From an uncultured Prevotellaceae bacterium (GTDB lineage: Bacteria; Bacteroidota; Bacteroidia; Bacteroidales; Bacteroidaceae), in contig ONDH01000014.1 in assembly GCA_900316505.1 (NCBI GenBank), forward strand, positions 1-64,000: a stretch of DNA of 64,000 bases, written 5' to 3'. The notes under the pieces are model-generated. The model saw only the letters and a list, made by a program, of their open reading frames with translations, searched no databases and had not been told where the DNA came from. This document shows positions 11,213 to 20,459 of the stretch, one piece after another (position 1 is the stretch's first letter; every line of letters starts with the position of its first letter). A program made the translations under genes and the position numbers.

Positions 11213-12277
11213 ATGGCGGACAAAAAAAGAATCGTATTCATTGTTAATCCTGTGTCGGGAACTTCGGGAAAGAACTTTGTTCTTAGGCTGATTGAGGACT
11301 ATCTCGACAAGTCGCAGTATGACTATGAAGTGATGAAAACAGAATATGTCGGACATGCGACGGAGTTGGCGAAACAGGCATCGGTGCATGGGACTGACAT
11401 TGTATGTGCGATAGGTGGTGATGGCACTGTGAATGAGGTGGCGGCTGGACTTATTCATACGCAGACTGCTCTTGCCATCATTCCCTCTGGCTCGGGAAAC
11501 GGACTTGCACGCCATTTACGTATTCCAACAGATCCTTTGAGCGCCATCAAAATCATTAATAGGGGATTAACGCTTCCGATGGACTATGGTGTCGTGAACA
11601 AGCGACCTTTTTTCTGTACATGCGGAGTGGGATTTGACGCCTTCATTTCACAGCGCTTTGCAGAGTCGGGTAAGAGAGGTCCCGTGTCCTACATCGAAAA
11701 TGTGCTGAACAGCAGCCTCAACTATCATCCTGAAACATACGACCTGGACATAGTCAACAATAGTGATGGGGAAGAGGTGCATCAGATTTACAAGGCATTC
11801 CTCATTTCTTTTGCTAATGCATCCCAATATGGCAATAATGCATATATAGCACCTTCTGCTTCAGTCAGGGACGGATTGTTGGATGTGACTATCATTGAAC
11901 CCTTCCTGGCGATAGAAGCCCCTCAGATGGCCATTCAATTGTTTAACGGAACAATTGAACAAAATTCGCGTATCAAGACTTTTCAATGCCAGAAGGCCAT
12001 TGTTCGCCGTATGAGACCAGGAGTGGTGCATTATGACGGAGACCCGATGCAGACTGATCAAAATGTGGAAGTGGAGATTGTGCATAATGGCCTTATGTGC
12101 GTGTCGCCCGCTGAAGAAGGAATGCCGACGGTGGAGGAAAGAGTACAAAATTTTATTACCGAACAATTCAAAAATATGTACAATAAAACAGAAGAGTTAA
12201 TACAAGAGAACATGAAGAAGGGACCACGCATTCCGAAAATTAAGAAAGGCTTCATTCGTAAGCTTTCGGATAAATAA
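11213..12277 (+). CDS. diacylglycerol-kinase-family lipid kinase
   Basis: A 354-aa kinase of the DagK/YegS/sphingosine-kinase fold, transferring phosphate from ATP to a lipid hydroxyl. Seen: N-P-V-S-G-T-S-G-K near residue 13, the nucleotide-binding G-G-D-G-T-V-N-E-V near 66, P-S-G-S-G-N-G-L-A-R near 92, and a C-terminal beta domain. A TTG at 11204 would add three residues; the ATG is preferred. Being divergent from spt, it may phosphorylate a sphingoid base or ceramide-like lipid; that is inference, and diacylglycerol or undecaprenol are alternatives. The C-terminal tail is Lys-rich. Confidence 0.85.
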   Translation: MADKKRIVFIVNPVSGTSGKNFVLRLIEDYLDKSQYDYEVMKTEYVGHATELAKQASVHGTDIVCAIGGDGTVNEVAAGLIHTQTALAIIPSGSGNGLARHLRIPTDPLSAIKIINRGLTLPMDYGVVNKRPFFCTCGVGFDAFISQRFAESGKRGPVSYIENVLNSSLNYHPETYDLDIVNNSDGEEVHQIYKAFLISFANASQYGNNAYIAPSASVRDGLLDVTIIEPFLAIEAPQMAIQLFNGTIEQNSRIKTFQCQKAIVRRMRPGVVHYDGDPMQTDQNVEVEIVHNGLMCVSPAEEGMPTVEERVQNFITEQFKNMYNKTEELIQENMKKGPRIPKIKKGFIRKLSDK

Positions 12278-12332
12278 TGGTCTATTTTCTCAAAAAAATG
12301 CCAAATTATTTGTTGCTTTGGACAAAATACGT

Positions 12333-12340
12333 TATTTTTG
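12333..12340 (+). promoter_or_regulatory. promoter -7 box for ppdK
   Basis: TATTTTTG, an exact TAnnTTTG match. The predicted transcript start is near 12344, so the hairpin at 12348-12372 would be the very 5' end of the mRNA. Confidence 0.55.
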
Positions 12341-12347
12341 CAAAATT

Positions 12348-12380
12348 CGTTGGGAACGAGTTCCCGCAAACGTGTTTTTT
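12348..12380 (+). terminator. hairpin plus T-run in the ppdK leader (attenuator-like, or terminator of the lipid kinase)
   Basis: Outer CGTT (12348-12351) with AACG (12369-12372) and inner GGGAA (12352-12356) with TTCCC (12361-12365) around CGAG, followed shortly by six T residues. It lies 70 nt after the lipid kinase stop but downstream of the ppdK promoter box. Confidence 0.55.
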
Positions 12381-12444
12381 CCTTCTTAATGGATACGAGA
12401 TTTACATTGATTAATAACCTTAAATAACTTAAAAAAGAAAAGTT

Positions 12445-15165
12445 ATGGCTCAAAAAAGAGTTTACACCTTCGGCAATGGACAGGCAGAAGGTAATGCGCA
12501 GATGCGCGAGGCTCTCGGTGGCAAGGGTGCAAACCTTGCAGAGATGAACCTCATTGGTGTGCCAGTGCCTCCGGGCTTCACAATCACTACAGATTGCTGT
12601 AATGAATATTATGAGGTCGGAGAAGACAAAATCAAAGAGTTGCTTCAAGACGAAGTGAATGCCGCTGTGGCTCATGTGGAGAAACTGATGAACTGCAAGT
12701 TTGGTGATGTGAACAACCCGCTGCTTGTCAGTGTACGTTCCGGTGCACGTGCTTCCATGCCTGGTATGATGGATACAATTCTCAATCTTGGTCTTAACGA
12801 CGAAGTGGCTGAAGGTATGGTGAAAAAGACTGGTAATCCTCACTTTGTATATGATTCTTATCGTCGTTTCGTACAGATGTACGGTGACGTGGTTCTTGGT
12901 TTGAAACCAGTGAACAAGGAAGACATCGACCCATTTGAGGAAATCATCGAGAAAGTAAAGGAAGAGCAGGGTGTGTCACTTGACAAGGACCTCTCTGTTG
13001 ACTCTCTGAAGAAACTTGTTGAACTTTTCAAGAAGGCTATTAAGGAGCGTACCGGTCAAGACTTCCCAACAGATCCTATCGTTCAGCTTTGGGGTGCTAT
13101 CTGCGCCGTGTTCCGTAGTTGGATGAATGAGCGCGCTATCCTTTACCGCAAGATGGAAGGCATTCCAGACGAGTGGGGTACAGCAGTCTCTGTGATGGCA
13201 ATGGTGTTCGGTAACATGGGTGACACATCTGCAACAGGTGTTTGCTTCTCTCGTGATGCTGGTAATGGTGAAAACCTCTTCAATGGTGAGTATCTGATTA
13301 ACGCACAGGGTGAAGACGTGGTGGCTGGTATTCGTACTCCACAGCAGATTACCAAGATTGGCTCACAGCGTTGGGCTGAACGTGCAGGTATTTCAGAGGC
13401 TGAGCGTGTTGCCAAGTACCCATCTATGGAAGAGGCTATGCCTGCGCTCTATGCTGAACTGAATGACATTCAGGACAAACTGGAGAAGCACTATAAGGAT
13501 ATGCAGGACATGGAGTTCACTGTACAGGAGGGCAAACTTTGGTTCCTCCAGACTCGTAACGGTAAGCGTACAGGTACTGCAATGGTAAAGATTGCCATGG
13601 ATCTCGTTCGCGAAGGCCTCATCGATGAAAAGACTGCGATTCTTCGTTGCGAGCCACAGAAGCTTGATGAGCTCCTTCACCCTGTATTCGACAAGGACGC
13701 TTTGAAGAAGGCTAAGGTCATCACTCAGGGTCTGCCAGCATCTCCAGGTGCTGCTTGTGGTCAGATTGTGTTCCATGCTGACGATGCTCAGGAATGGCAC
13801 GCCAATGGTCACAAGGTCATTATGGTACGTATTGAGACTTCTCCGGAAGACCTTGCGGGTATGGCATCAGCAGAAGGTATTCTTACTGCACGTGGCGGTA
13901 TGACTTCCCACGCTGCTGTGGTTGCTCGTGGTATGGGTAAGTGCTGCGTTTCTGGTGCAGGCGCCATCAACGTTGACTATAAGTCAAAGACTGTTGAAAT
14001 TGAAGGTGTTACTTACAAGGAAGGTGACTACATCTCTCTGAACGGTTCTACAGGTCAGGTGTATGCTGGTGAGATTCAGACAAAGGCTGCTGAACTTTCT
14101 GGTGATTTCAAGGCTCTCATGGACCTCTGCGACAAGTACACGAAGTTGCAGGTACGCACGAACGCCGACACTCCACATGATGCTGAGGTCGCTCGTGCTT
14201 TCGGAGCAAAGGGTATCGGTCTGACTCGTACAGAGCATATGTTCTTCGATGACCAGAAGATTATTGCTATGCGTGAGATGATTCTCTCCGACACTGTTGA
14301 AGGTCGTGAGAAGGCTCTCGCTAAGCTCCTCCCATACCAGAAGGCAGACTTCTACGGCATCCTCAAGGCTATGGATGGTCTTCACGTGAACATCCGTTTG
14401 CTTGACCCACCATTGCATGAGTTCGTTCCTCACGACCTTAAGGGTCAGCAGGAAATGGCAGAAGCGATGGGCGTGGACATCAAGGTTATTCAGCAGCGTG
14501 TGGCTTCTCTCGCAGAGAACAACCCAATGCTCGGTCACCGTGGTTGCCGTCTCGGCATCACCTTCCCTGAAATCACAGCTATGCAGACACGCGCCATCCT
14601 TGGTGCCGCTTGCCAGTTGAAGAAGGAAGGCTTCGATCCGCATCCTGAAATCATGGTACCACTTATTGGTATCCTCTACGAGCTCAAGCAGCAGAAGGAA
14701 ATCATCCAGAAGGTTGCTAAGGAAGTATTCGCTGAGGAAGGCGTTGAAATTCCGTTCGAAATCGGTACGATGATTGAGATTCCACGTGCAGCCCTCACAG
14801 CAGACAAGATCGCTAAGGAAGCAGAATACTTCTCATTCGGTACGAACGACCTCACTCAGATGACCTTCGGTTATTCTCGTGATGACATTGCCTCATTCCT
14901 TCCAGTATATCTGGAGAAGAAGATTCTGAAGGTTGACCCATTCCAGGTACTTGACCAGAACGGTGTTGGTCAGCTCATCAAGATGGCAGTGGAGAAAGGT
15001 CGTGCCGTACGTCCAGGCATGCGCACAGGTATTTGCGGTGAGCATGGTGGTGAACCTTCATCTGTGAAGTTCTGTGCTAAGGTTGGCATGAACTACGCAT
15101 CATGTTCTCCATTCCGTGTGCCAATTGCACGTCTCGCCGCCGCGCAGGCTGCCGTTGAGGAGTAA
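12445..15165 (+). CDS. ppdK: pyruvate, phosphate dikinase
   Basis: Interconverts pyruvate, ATP and phosphate with PEP, AMP and pyrophosphate; in Bacteroidetes it supports glycolysis or gluconeogenesis at the PEP node. The 906-aa protein has the full order: N-terminal ATP-grasp domain (G-G-K-G-A-N-L-A-E-M near 28, S-V-R-S-G-A-R-A-S-M-P-G near 95), phosphohistidine domain with G-G-M-T-S-H-A-A-V-V-A-R-G (His489), and the C-terminal PEP/pyruvate barrel with G-L-T-R-T-E-H-M-F and a terminal F-C-G-x-H-G-G-like block written I-C-G-E-H-G-G. Codon use is strongly biased, as in highly expressed genes. Confidence 0.97.
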   Translation: MAQKRVYTFGNGQAEGNAQMREALGGKGANLAEMNLIGVPVPPGFTITTDCCNEYYEVGEDKIKELLQDEVNAAVAHVEKLMNCKFGDVNNPLLVSVRSGARASMPGMMDTILNLGLNDEVAEGMVKKTGNPHFVYDSYRRFVQMYGDVVLGLKPVNKEDIDPFEEIIEKVKEEQGVSLDKDLSVDSLKKLVELFKKAIKERTGQDFPTDPIVQLWGAICAVFRSWMNERAILYRKMEGIPDEWGTAVSVMAMVFGNMGDTSATGVCFSRDAGNGENLFNGEYLINAQGEDVVAGIRTPQQITKIGSQRWAERAGISEAERVAKYPSMEEAMPALYAELNDIQDKLEKHYKDMQDMEFTVQEGKLWFLQTRNGKRTGTAMVKIAMDLVREGLIDEKTAILRCEPQKLDELLHPVFDKDALKKAKVITQGLPASPGAACGQIVFHADDAQEWHANGHKVIMVRIETSPEDLAGMASAEGILTARGGMTSHAAVVARGMGKCCVSGAGAINVDYKSKTVEIEGVTYKEGDYISLNGSTGQVYAGEIQTKAAELSGDFKALMDLCDKYTKLQVRTNADTPHDAEVARAFGAKGIGLTRTEHMFFDDQKIIAMREMILSDTVEGREKALAKLLPYQKADFYGILKAMDGLHVNIRLLDPPLHEFVPHDLKGQQEMAEAMGVDIKVIQQRVASLAENNPMLGHRGCRLGITFPEITAMQTRAILGAACQLKKEGFDPHPEIMVPLIGILYELKQQKEIIQKVAKEVFAEEGVEIPFEIGTMIEIPRAALTADKIAKEAEYFSFGTNDLTQMTFGYSRDDIASFLPVYLEKKILKVDPFQVLDQNGVGQLIKMAVEKGRAVRPGMRTGICGEHGGEPSSVKFCAKVGMNYASCSPFRVPIARLAAAQAAVEE

Positions 15166-15182
15166 AATCACTCTATCATAAT

Positions 15183-15218
15183 AAAAGGGATCTGTCCGCT
15201 TGGGCAGGTCCCTTTTTA
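15183..15218 (+). terminator. rho-independent terminator after ppdK
   Basis: AAAAGGGA-x-CTGTCC pairs with GGCAG-x-TCCCTTTTT across a short loop (15183-15218) and ends in T5. Confidence 0.85.
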
Positions 15219-15235
15219 CATTCTATCTTTTATAT

Positions 15236-15499
15236 ATTGAGGCAATGAAGTGCGGCTGTCCTGTATTGTCGTCCGATATTCCTGTGTTGAGGGAAGTGTG
15301 TGGAGATGCTGCTATTTTCTTTAATCCTTACCATGTAGAAGAAATGAGAGATACTATCAGGCAGTTTCTGAATGCGGATAACACGCTCCGCTCTACGCTT
15401 GTGTCAAAAGGTTTTGTGAATGCCAAAAGGTTTTCATGGGAGAAGACCGTCAAGACCATCATCCAATTGGCGCAACAATCGGACATCAATGGGAGATGA
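15236..15499 (+). pseudogene. C-terminal remnant of a GT4 glycosyltransferase
   Basis: Eighty-seven codons match the end of a GT-B family 4 glycosyltransferase: E-A-M-K-C-G-C-P-V-L-S-S-D-I-P-V-L-R-E-V, then G-D-A-A-I-F-F-N-P, and a closing F-S-W-E-K-T. This is the nucleotide-sugar-binding half beginning at the conserved E-x(6-7)-E region. The N-terminal 250-300 residues are missing; homology begins 17 nt after the ppdK terminator, where the 5' part has been replaced. No start codon or promoter serves it. It is a remnant converging on the arabinofuranosidase gene. Confidence 0.8.
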
Positions 15500-15599
15500 C
15501 CAGGGACAATAGCTATTCGAGAATCATCAAGGAAACTCACGGATTTGCAAATAATCTGCAATTTATCAGGCTCGTGCGGCAAGGGTGTGGGAGGATTCT

Positions 15600-18500
15600 T
15601 CATTCAGTTGTCATTTCTGCTGACTTCATCGTCTCACAAAGGAGTTTGAGCGCTTTGTCAATGAGATCACGAGTTCCTGAACCGTCATTCACATATTGCA
15701 CAACCATATCAGCATAGTTAATAGCTTCACGTAAATCGGTAGTTATGTCGGGATTGTTTTTTGCTTTGGTGAGCATCTGAAGGAGTTCGCCGAGGTCTTC
15801 TGGCTCTGCAAGATTGCCTGGACGCATGGTGTTGATGGCCATGTTGAGTGTGGACGTAGCTGCATTAACCTCGTCTTGGGTTATAGCTTGGACTGATTTA
15901 TGAATGATTTCCTCTGCTTGATTTACTTGCTGAACCAATCTCGCATAGCCATAGGGTGCCCATGGCGAGAAAGCGGGTGTCTTGACGGAAAGAGCATTCC
16001 ACGCAGTTTGTCTATCCACACGTTCTTTTGCAATTTGCAATGCATGTTTCAGAGAGCTCATGTCAACACCTTTCTTGCTCCTGCTTTTCTTGCCAGTTTT
16101 CATGTTGAGGCGCAGGTAGTGGGTGGAGTTCTCTGTTTGGTAATAGTCGGGTTGGAACTGTTTTCCGTTGAATGTTAATGTGTAGAGATGGCCATTGAAT
16201 CCTGTTTCAGAAGAAGCTTCATTGGGCTGAATGTCGCTCAGGTCGGAATGCAAGGAGAATTCCGCATCCTTCCATTCCTTTATATCGGGAGTCGCCATAA
16301 CAAGCGGGCCATACATGAGAGCACCTAACCATTGTGGGGTAAAAGGAGTTTGTGTTTCATTCTTGCCCGTTGCTGCGATGTCCATTTTGTCAGGTCCCCA
16401 ATTGATGTGTGGACTGAATGGCATCAACACTTCAATCTTGTCGTCAGCACTCCATTCTCGTTCTGCTATTTCCACGTATGAACAGGGTTTGTATTTCTTG
16501 GCGATGGAATGACCGTTCAATTTTACATCAAAACCACTGGTCGCCCAATAAGGCACACGTAATTTGATGGAAAAGGTGTGGAGTTTCTTGTTGATGGCTG
16601 GTTTGAATGTAATGGTGCTTTTCTCTGCGGGCCATTCACAATCCTGCTTGATGGTGTTTGCTCTCCATTGGGCTTCTGATGGCAGATAAAGAGTCACCCA
16701 AAGGGTGTTGCCCTTCGCGAAGTAAGCAGCCTCTTGATATTTCACGTGATTCTCTGCGCCAGTTCCTCCACAACAGGTGCTTTGTGGAGTCAAATTACCA
16801 TAAGGCTTACGTGCATTCATGCCCACTGCATAATGGTATGTGACGCCCCAATGTTCGGGATGAACGGAACCTACAATTTGGTTGTAGAGCACCCGTTCAT
16901 AGTAATCCATGTATGCCGCATTATCAGGGTCGAAGCAATTGAGGTCTTTGGACAACTTGGCAAGGTTGTAAGCGCAACAAGTCTCATTGATGGTGGGATT
17001 GGGGTACATGTCGCGTCGGAAGTCACTCTGCACATTCGTGTTCATGGATAACATTTGTGAATAGGGCTGCCGGAACATTTCCCCATTTCCAACGCCACCC
17101 ATTGCATAAGTGTAACGTCCTTGCACAAGATTCCAAAAGTTGTAGGCAAGGTTGTAGTAGTATGGAGTATTATTAATAATGTACGAACGTAATGCACCCG
17201 TAATCATGGGAATGTGTTGGTTGGCATGACGGGTGCGGATGTCATCAACATTTTTTGCAACAGGGTCGAAGAAAGCTGGAGAGTCGAAGCAGTTGGCAGC
17301 CTCTATGAGGTGTGCCTTTTCAGTAGAGTCGTTGACCATTTCTGCAAGGCGAGAGAGTGATTCTGCCATACCGCCCACTTCGCCCGCAATGTATGTGTTC
17401 CACATCTCGTAACGATTGCCAGGTTTGGCATGACGCTCTGCTACAGTGCCATCAGTCTTTACATAAGTACGGTAGTGCATGCGGTTCCAAACCCACAATC
17501 CCATGTCTTTTGCTATCAGTAAAGCTTTGTCTGCAATCTCTTTGTTTGTGGTATATAGAGGTGTTCTTGCATGAGGTGATACTTCACTTCTCGGTCGGAT
17601 GGTTGGTGCGTAGCTCATCACGTTGGCAATGTCAATGAGACCAGCCAATTGTTTGTGAATGCTGTAGTAGGGTGCCCACACCCATTCTTCATTGTTGTAT
17701 TCACGATAAAATTCGACAAGAACGGGGTGAGCGGCAGGGATGGCATTGAGGTAGCCATAGCCATAGTGTTGATAATCTTTCTTGTATTCGTCAAAAGCAG
17801 CCCAATTACCTTTCATCTGTTTCAGTTCCTCTTCGGGTGCATAGTCACGCGCTTCCCAATATCTGTTTAAGGTGCTGTCCCAGACAAAGGTGCGTTCCTG
17901 ACATTTTCGCAGTTCGTCCACCATGTGCTGGATGCGGGTGCGGAGCTGCATTTTATGCTCGGTTTTAGTGGCTGAAGCATAGGCAAAGGCAAGTGCACTC
18001 ATATAGTGTCCGCTGCCATGTCCTTTCAGTTTGGTGGTAGGGGAGTCCCAACCATCGGCTTTCGGGTAGCCTTCGGTGGGGAGTCCATACGTGTCCCGAT
18101 AGTTGTAAAGCTGTTGCTCTACATCCCAAGAGAGGATGGTCTTGATGGCAAGGTCACGATTATTGGTCAACCTGTTATCGCCCTTAATCACCACATCGCT
18201 TAACGGAAGAGGCTGAGCGGCAGGGGTGTTGCTGGGAACTTTCCATGGCTGAGAGGTCACGCTGACTTTGGCGGTGATAGGGTAGCCGTTCTCGGTGGTG
18301 TTGTCACCGATAATGAAACCCTCAACCGTGTATGTTTTTCCTGCCGGATTGAGTTCGGGATTGGCTTCTTGGCGTTCTGTGGAGAGTTGGGAATTCATCC
18401 ATCTGGTTTGTCGCCATTCGTGAGTCCCGTCGCTGTAAGTGACCCATACTTGCCAAGGCAGTCGGGGTGCAGTACCCACAGGTGTTTCCACTTGAATGGT

Positions 18501-18623
18501 TTCCACTTTTTTGATGGTGCGTTGTTTGGTTTTGGGAGTGGACCATGCATGTGTGGACCATGCAAGAAAGAGGCATAGTGCGCCACAAAGAATCAGATTT
18601 GTTTTACTACTTATGGTGTTCAT
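15600..18623 (-). CDS. GH127/GH146-type beta-L-arabinofuranosidase
   Basis: A 1007-aa exported glycoside hydrolase (signal peptide residues 1-27). After an Ig-like Big_4-type domain (residues 40-115: P-W-Q-V-W-V-T-Y-S-D-G-T) comes the alpha/alpha barrel with G-H-G-S-G-H-Y-M-S-A and S-I-H-K-x-L-A-G-L. The zinc/cysteine site is present: N-E-T-C-C-A-Y-N and S-T-C-C-G-G-T-G-A-E, the latter holding the cysteine nucleophile known for GH127/GH146. It would release L-arabinofuranose from plant glycans. No SusC/SusD partner lies nearby, so it is an isolated hydrolase. The C-terminal 120 residues are helical, and no T9SS tail is seen. Confidence 0.85.
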   Translation of the reverse strand: MNTISSKTNLILCGALCLFLAWSTHAWSTPKTKQRTIKKVETIQVETPVGTAPRLPWQVWVTYSDGTHEWRQTRWMNSQLSTERQEANPELNPAGKTYTVEGFIIGDNTTENGYPITAKVSVTSQPWKVPSNTPAAQPLPLSDVVIKGDNRLTNNRDLAIKTILSWDVEQQLYNYRDTYGLPTEGYPKADGWDSPTTKLKGHGSGHYMSALAFAYASATKTEHKMQLRTRIQHMVDELRKCQERTFVWDSTLNRYWEARDYAPEEELKQMKGNWAAFDEYKKDYQHYGYGYLNAIPAAHPVLVEFYREYNNEEWVWAPYYSIHKQLAGLIDIANVMSYAPTIRPRSEVSPHARTPLYTTNKEIADKALLIAKDMGLWVWNRMHYRTYVKTDGTVAERHAKPGNRYEMWNTYIAGEVGGMAESLSRLAEMVNDSTEKAHLIEAANCFDSPAFFDPVAKNVDDIRTRHANQHIPMITGALRSYIINNTPYYYNLAYNFWNLVQGRYTYAMGGVGNGEMFRQPYSQMLSMNTNVQSDFRRDMYPNPTINETCCAYNLAKLSKDLNCFDPDNAAYMDYYERVLYNQIVGSVHPEHWGVTYHYAVGMNARKPYGNLTPQSTCCGGTGAENHVKYQEAAYFAKGNTLWVTLYLPSEAQWRANTIKQDCEWPAEKSTITFKPAINKKLHTFSIKLRVPYWATSGFDVKLNGHSIAKKYKPCSYVEIAEREWSADDKIEVLMPFSPHINWGPDKMDIAATGKNETQTPFTPQWLGALMYGPLVMATPDIKEWKDAEFSLHSDLSDIQPNEASSETGFNGHLYTLTFNGKQFQPDYYQTENSTHYLRLNMKTGKKSRSKKGVDMSSLKHALQIAKERVDRQTAWNALSVKTPAFSPWAPYGYARLVQQVNQAEEIIHKSVQAITQDEVNAATSTLNMAINTMRPGNLAEPEDLGELLQMLTKAKNNPDITTDLREAINYADMVVQYVNDGSGTRDLIDKALKLLCETMKSAEMTTE

Positions 18624-18639
18624 ATCGTTAATTTGTGTC

Positions 18640-18647
18640 CAAAATTA
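18640..18647 (-). promoter_or_regulatory. promoter -7 box for the GH127-like gene
   Basis: TAATTTTG on the minus strand, an exact match, 16 nt before the start codon. Confidence 0.65.
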
Positions 18648-18765
18648 GTGGTTTTCTTCGACATACCCAAGTGTCATGCGCGGAAAAGATTTTTTTGATG
18701 CCTATTTCCCCTTTTTGTCGTCCTCGTTCGTCATTTTTTGTTCACTCCGCATCCCCTTTTTCCCG

Positions 18766-18826
18766 AACGTCGTAAAGTACACGAGCTTTACGTCGCTATC
18801 CTCGTGAGCCTAACGTCGTAAAGCTC
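18766..18826. repeat. AACGTCGTAAAG repeats and dyad
   Basis: AACGTCGTAAAG occurs at 18766-18777 and again at 18812-18823. GAGCTTTACG (18783-18792) is an exact inverted match to CGTAAAGCTC (18817-18826). The 382-nt intergenic stretch 18624-19005 otherwise holds only the two promoters and the octamer array at 18861; no gene was recognised in it. Confidence 0.6.
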
Positions 18827-18860
18827 AAAGGGGCAACGACGTACGACTTTTGTACCCCAA

Positions 18861-18892
18861 AATGACAAAATGACCAAATGACAAAATGACCA
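18861..18892 (+). repeat. octamer array AATGACMA x4
   Basis: Four perfect-length 8-bp units alternating AATGACAA and AATGACCA. The same unit family recurs at 37012, 37081, 47849 and 48001. Confidence 0.8.
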
Positions 18893-18966
18893 AATTGTCT
18901 TGGAGGCACAGACAAGTCCCATAGGCTCTGTGGGTGTTTTTTCTTTGTGATTTCAAAATAAAGTCG

Positions 18967-18974
18967 TACCTTTG
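18967..18974 (+). promoter_or_regulatory. promoter -7 box for the MATE pump
   Basis: TACCTTTG, exact match, 31 nt before ATG 19006. It rules out the longer upstream frame. Confidence 0.7.
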
Positions 18975-19005
18975 CAAACAAAACAGATATAATAGGGAAT
19001 TGTAT

Positions 19006-20343
19006 ATGCACAAACACACCTTGAAGCGGCAATTGAAGGTACTGACTATCCCTGTTTTCATTGAGATTGCGTTGGTGATGCTGTTGGGTGCCGTTGACAC
19101 CGTGATGCTGAGTCGTTACAGCGACAACAGCGTGGCGGCTGTGGGTCTTGACAACCAACTCATGTCGTTGGTGTTTCTCGTCTATCAGTTTTTCTCGATG
19201 GGCGCAGCCATCCTTTGTGCCCAATATATCGGCGCAGGACTGCATAAACGTCTTGTGCAGGTGGTGGGCATGGCGTTGGTGGCTAATCTGGTGTTTGGCA
19301 TGGTGGTCAGTGCATTGCTTTTCTTCTATGCAGAAGAACTCCTGTTGCTGATGGGATTGCGCCCCGAACTGATGGGTGATGGACTGGTGTATCTTCGCCT
19401 GACGGGTGCTTTGTCGTTCTTTCAGGCATTGTCGCTTACGTTCTCAGCCTCGTTGCGCAGTGCAGACAAGGTGGTTTATCCGATGGTGGTGACGGGCTTC
19501 GCCAATGTATTGAACATCTTCGGTAACTATGCCCTTATTTTCGGACATTGGGGCTGTCCGCAGATGGGTGTTGAGGGTGCTGCCATTGCCACTGCAGCCA
19601 GTCGTGCCATAGCCATGACGTTGCTGGCCATCATCCATTTCAAGAAACATATACTCCAATTCCCTCTTGAATATTTCCGTCCTGTCCCTTGGCGTGAACT
19701 CCGCCTCCTGCTGCATATTGGCATCCCTGCCATGAGCGAGAACTTATCCTACAGTCTCTCGCAGGTGGTCATCACGTTCTTTATCAATCAGATTAGCAAC
19801 GAGGCGTTGGCTGCCCGTACTTACTGCGCCAATATCATCGTGTTCGTCTTTTTGTTCTGCATCAGCATCACGCAGGGTGGGGATATCCTTGTGGGGCATC
19901 TTGTGGGACAACGTCGTCATCAGGCTGCTTACATCCTTGGCAATTTCTTCTACCGCTGGTCAATGATCATCACATTGACTGGTTCTGCGTTGTTGGCTGT
20001 GTTTGGACGCCCCATTCTCAGTGCTTTCACTGACAATGGGGAAATCATCACAATGGGTGTGTGGGTGTTCGTTGTTGACTTCTTTCTGGAGATAGGTCGT
20101 GTGTCGAACATCTTTGCCTGCGGCACTTTGCGTGCTACGGGCGATGCCGTCTATCCAGTGGTGATAGGTGTCATATTCCAGTGGGTTGTGGCTGTGGGTG
20201 TGAGTTATGTCATTGGCATTCCGCTTGGTTATGGACTTGTAGGAATGTGGATAGGTTTTGCCCTTGACGAGAACATACGTGGTGTTGTCCTTATGCGTCG
20301 TTGGAAGTCTGGAAAATGGCGTTCAAAAGGCTTTGTAAAATGA
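19006..20343 (+). CDS. MATE family efflux transporter
   Basis: A 445-aa inner-membrane protein with about twelve hydrophobic segments in two MatE halves. The first half opens with I-P-V-F-I-E-I-A-L-V-M-L-L-G-A-V-D-T-V-M-L-S-R-Y, the classic MATE helix 1, and the second repeats it with I-G-I-P-A-M-S-E-N-L-S-Y near residue 240. It exports cationic compounds or metabolites in exchange for Na+ or H+; the substrate is unknown. ATG 19006 gives the normal family length and follows a -7 box. Confidence 0.92.
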   Translation: MHKHTLKRQLKVLTIPVFIEIALVMLLGAVDTVMLSRYSDNSVAAVGLDNQLMSLVFLVYQFFSMGAAILCAQYIGAGLHKRLVQVVGMALVANLVFGMVVSALLFFYAEELLLLMGLRPELMGDGLVYLRLTGALSFFQALSLTFSASLRSADKVVYPMVVTGFANVLNIFGNYALIFGHWGCPQMGVEGAAIATAASRAIAMTLLAIIHFKKHILQFPLEYFRPVPWRELRLLLHIGIPAMSENLSYSLSQVVITFFINQISNEALAARTYCANIIVFVFLFCISITQGGDILVGHLVGQRRHQAAYILGNFFYRWSMIITLTGSALLAVFGRPILSAFTDNGEIITMGVWVFVVDFFLEIGRVSNIFACGTLRATGDAVYPVVIGVIFQWVVAVGVSYVIGIPLGYGLVGMWIGFALDENIRGVVLMRRWKSGKWRSKGFVK

Positions 20344-20403
20344 ATTTAGGGATTTTCCCCTATGAAGGTAGGGATTTCAATATAAAGTAATGAAAATTAT
20401 TTG

Positions 20404-20411
20404 TACCTTTG
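20404..20411 (+). promoter_or_regulatory. promoter -7 box for the Trp/Tyr-rich gene
   Basis: TACCTTTG, exact match, 48 nt before ATG 20460. Confidence 0.65.
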
Positions 20412-20459
20412 CATCAGTTATAATCTATCATAATGTCAAACCATAAAAACAGAACGGAC

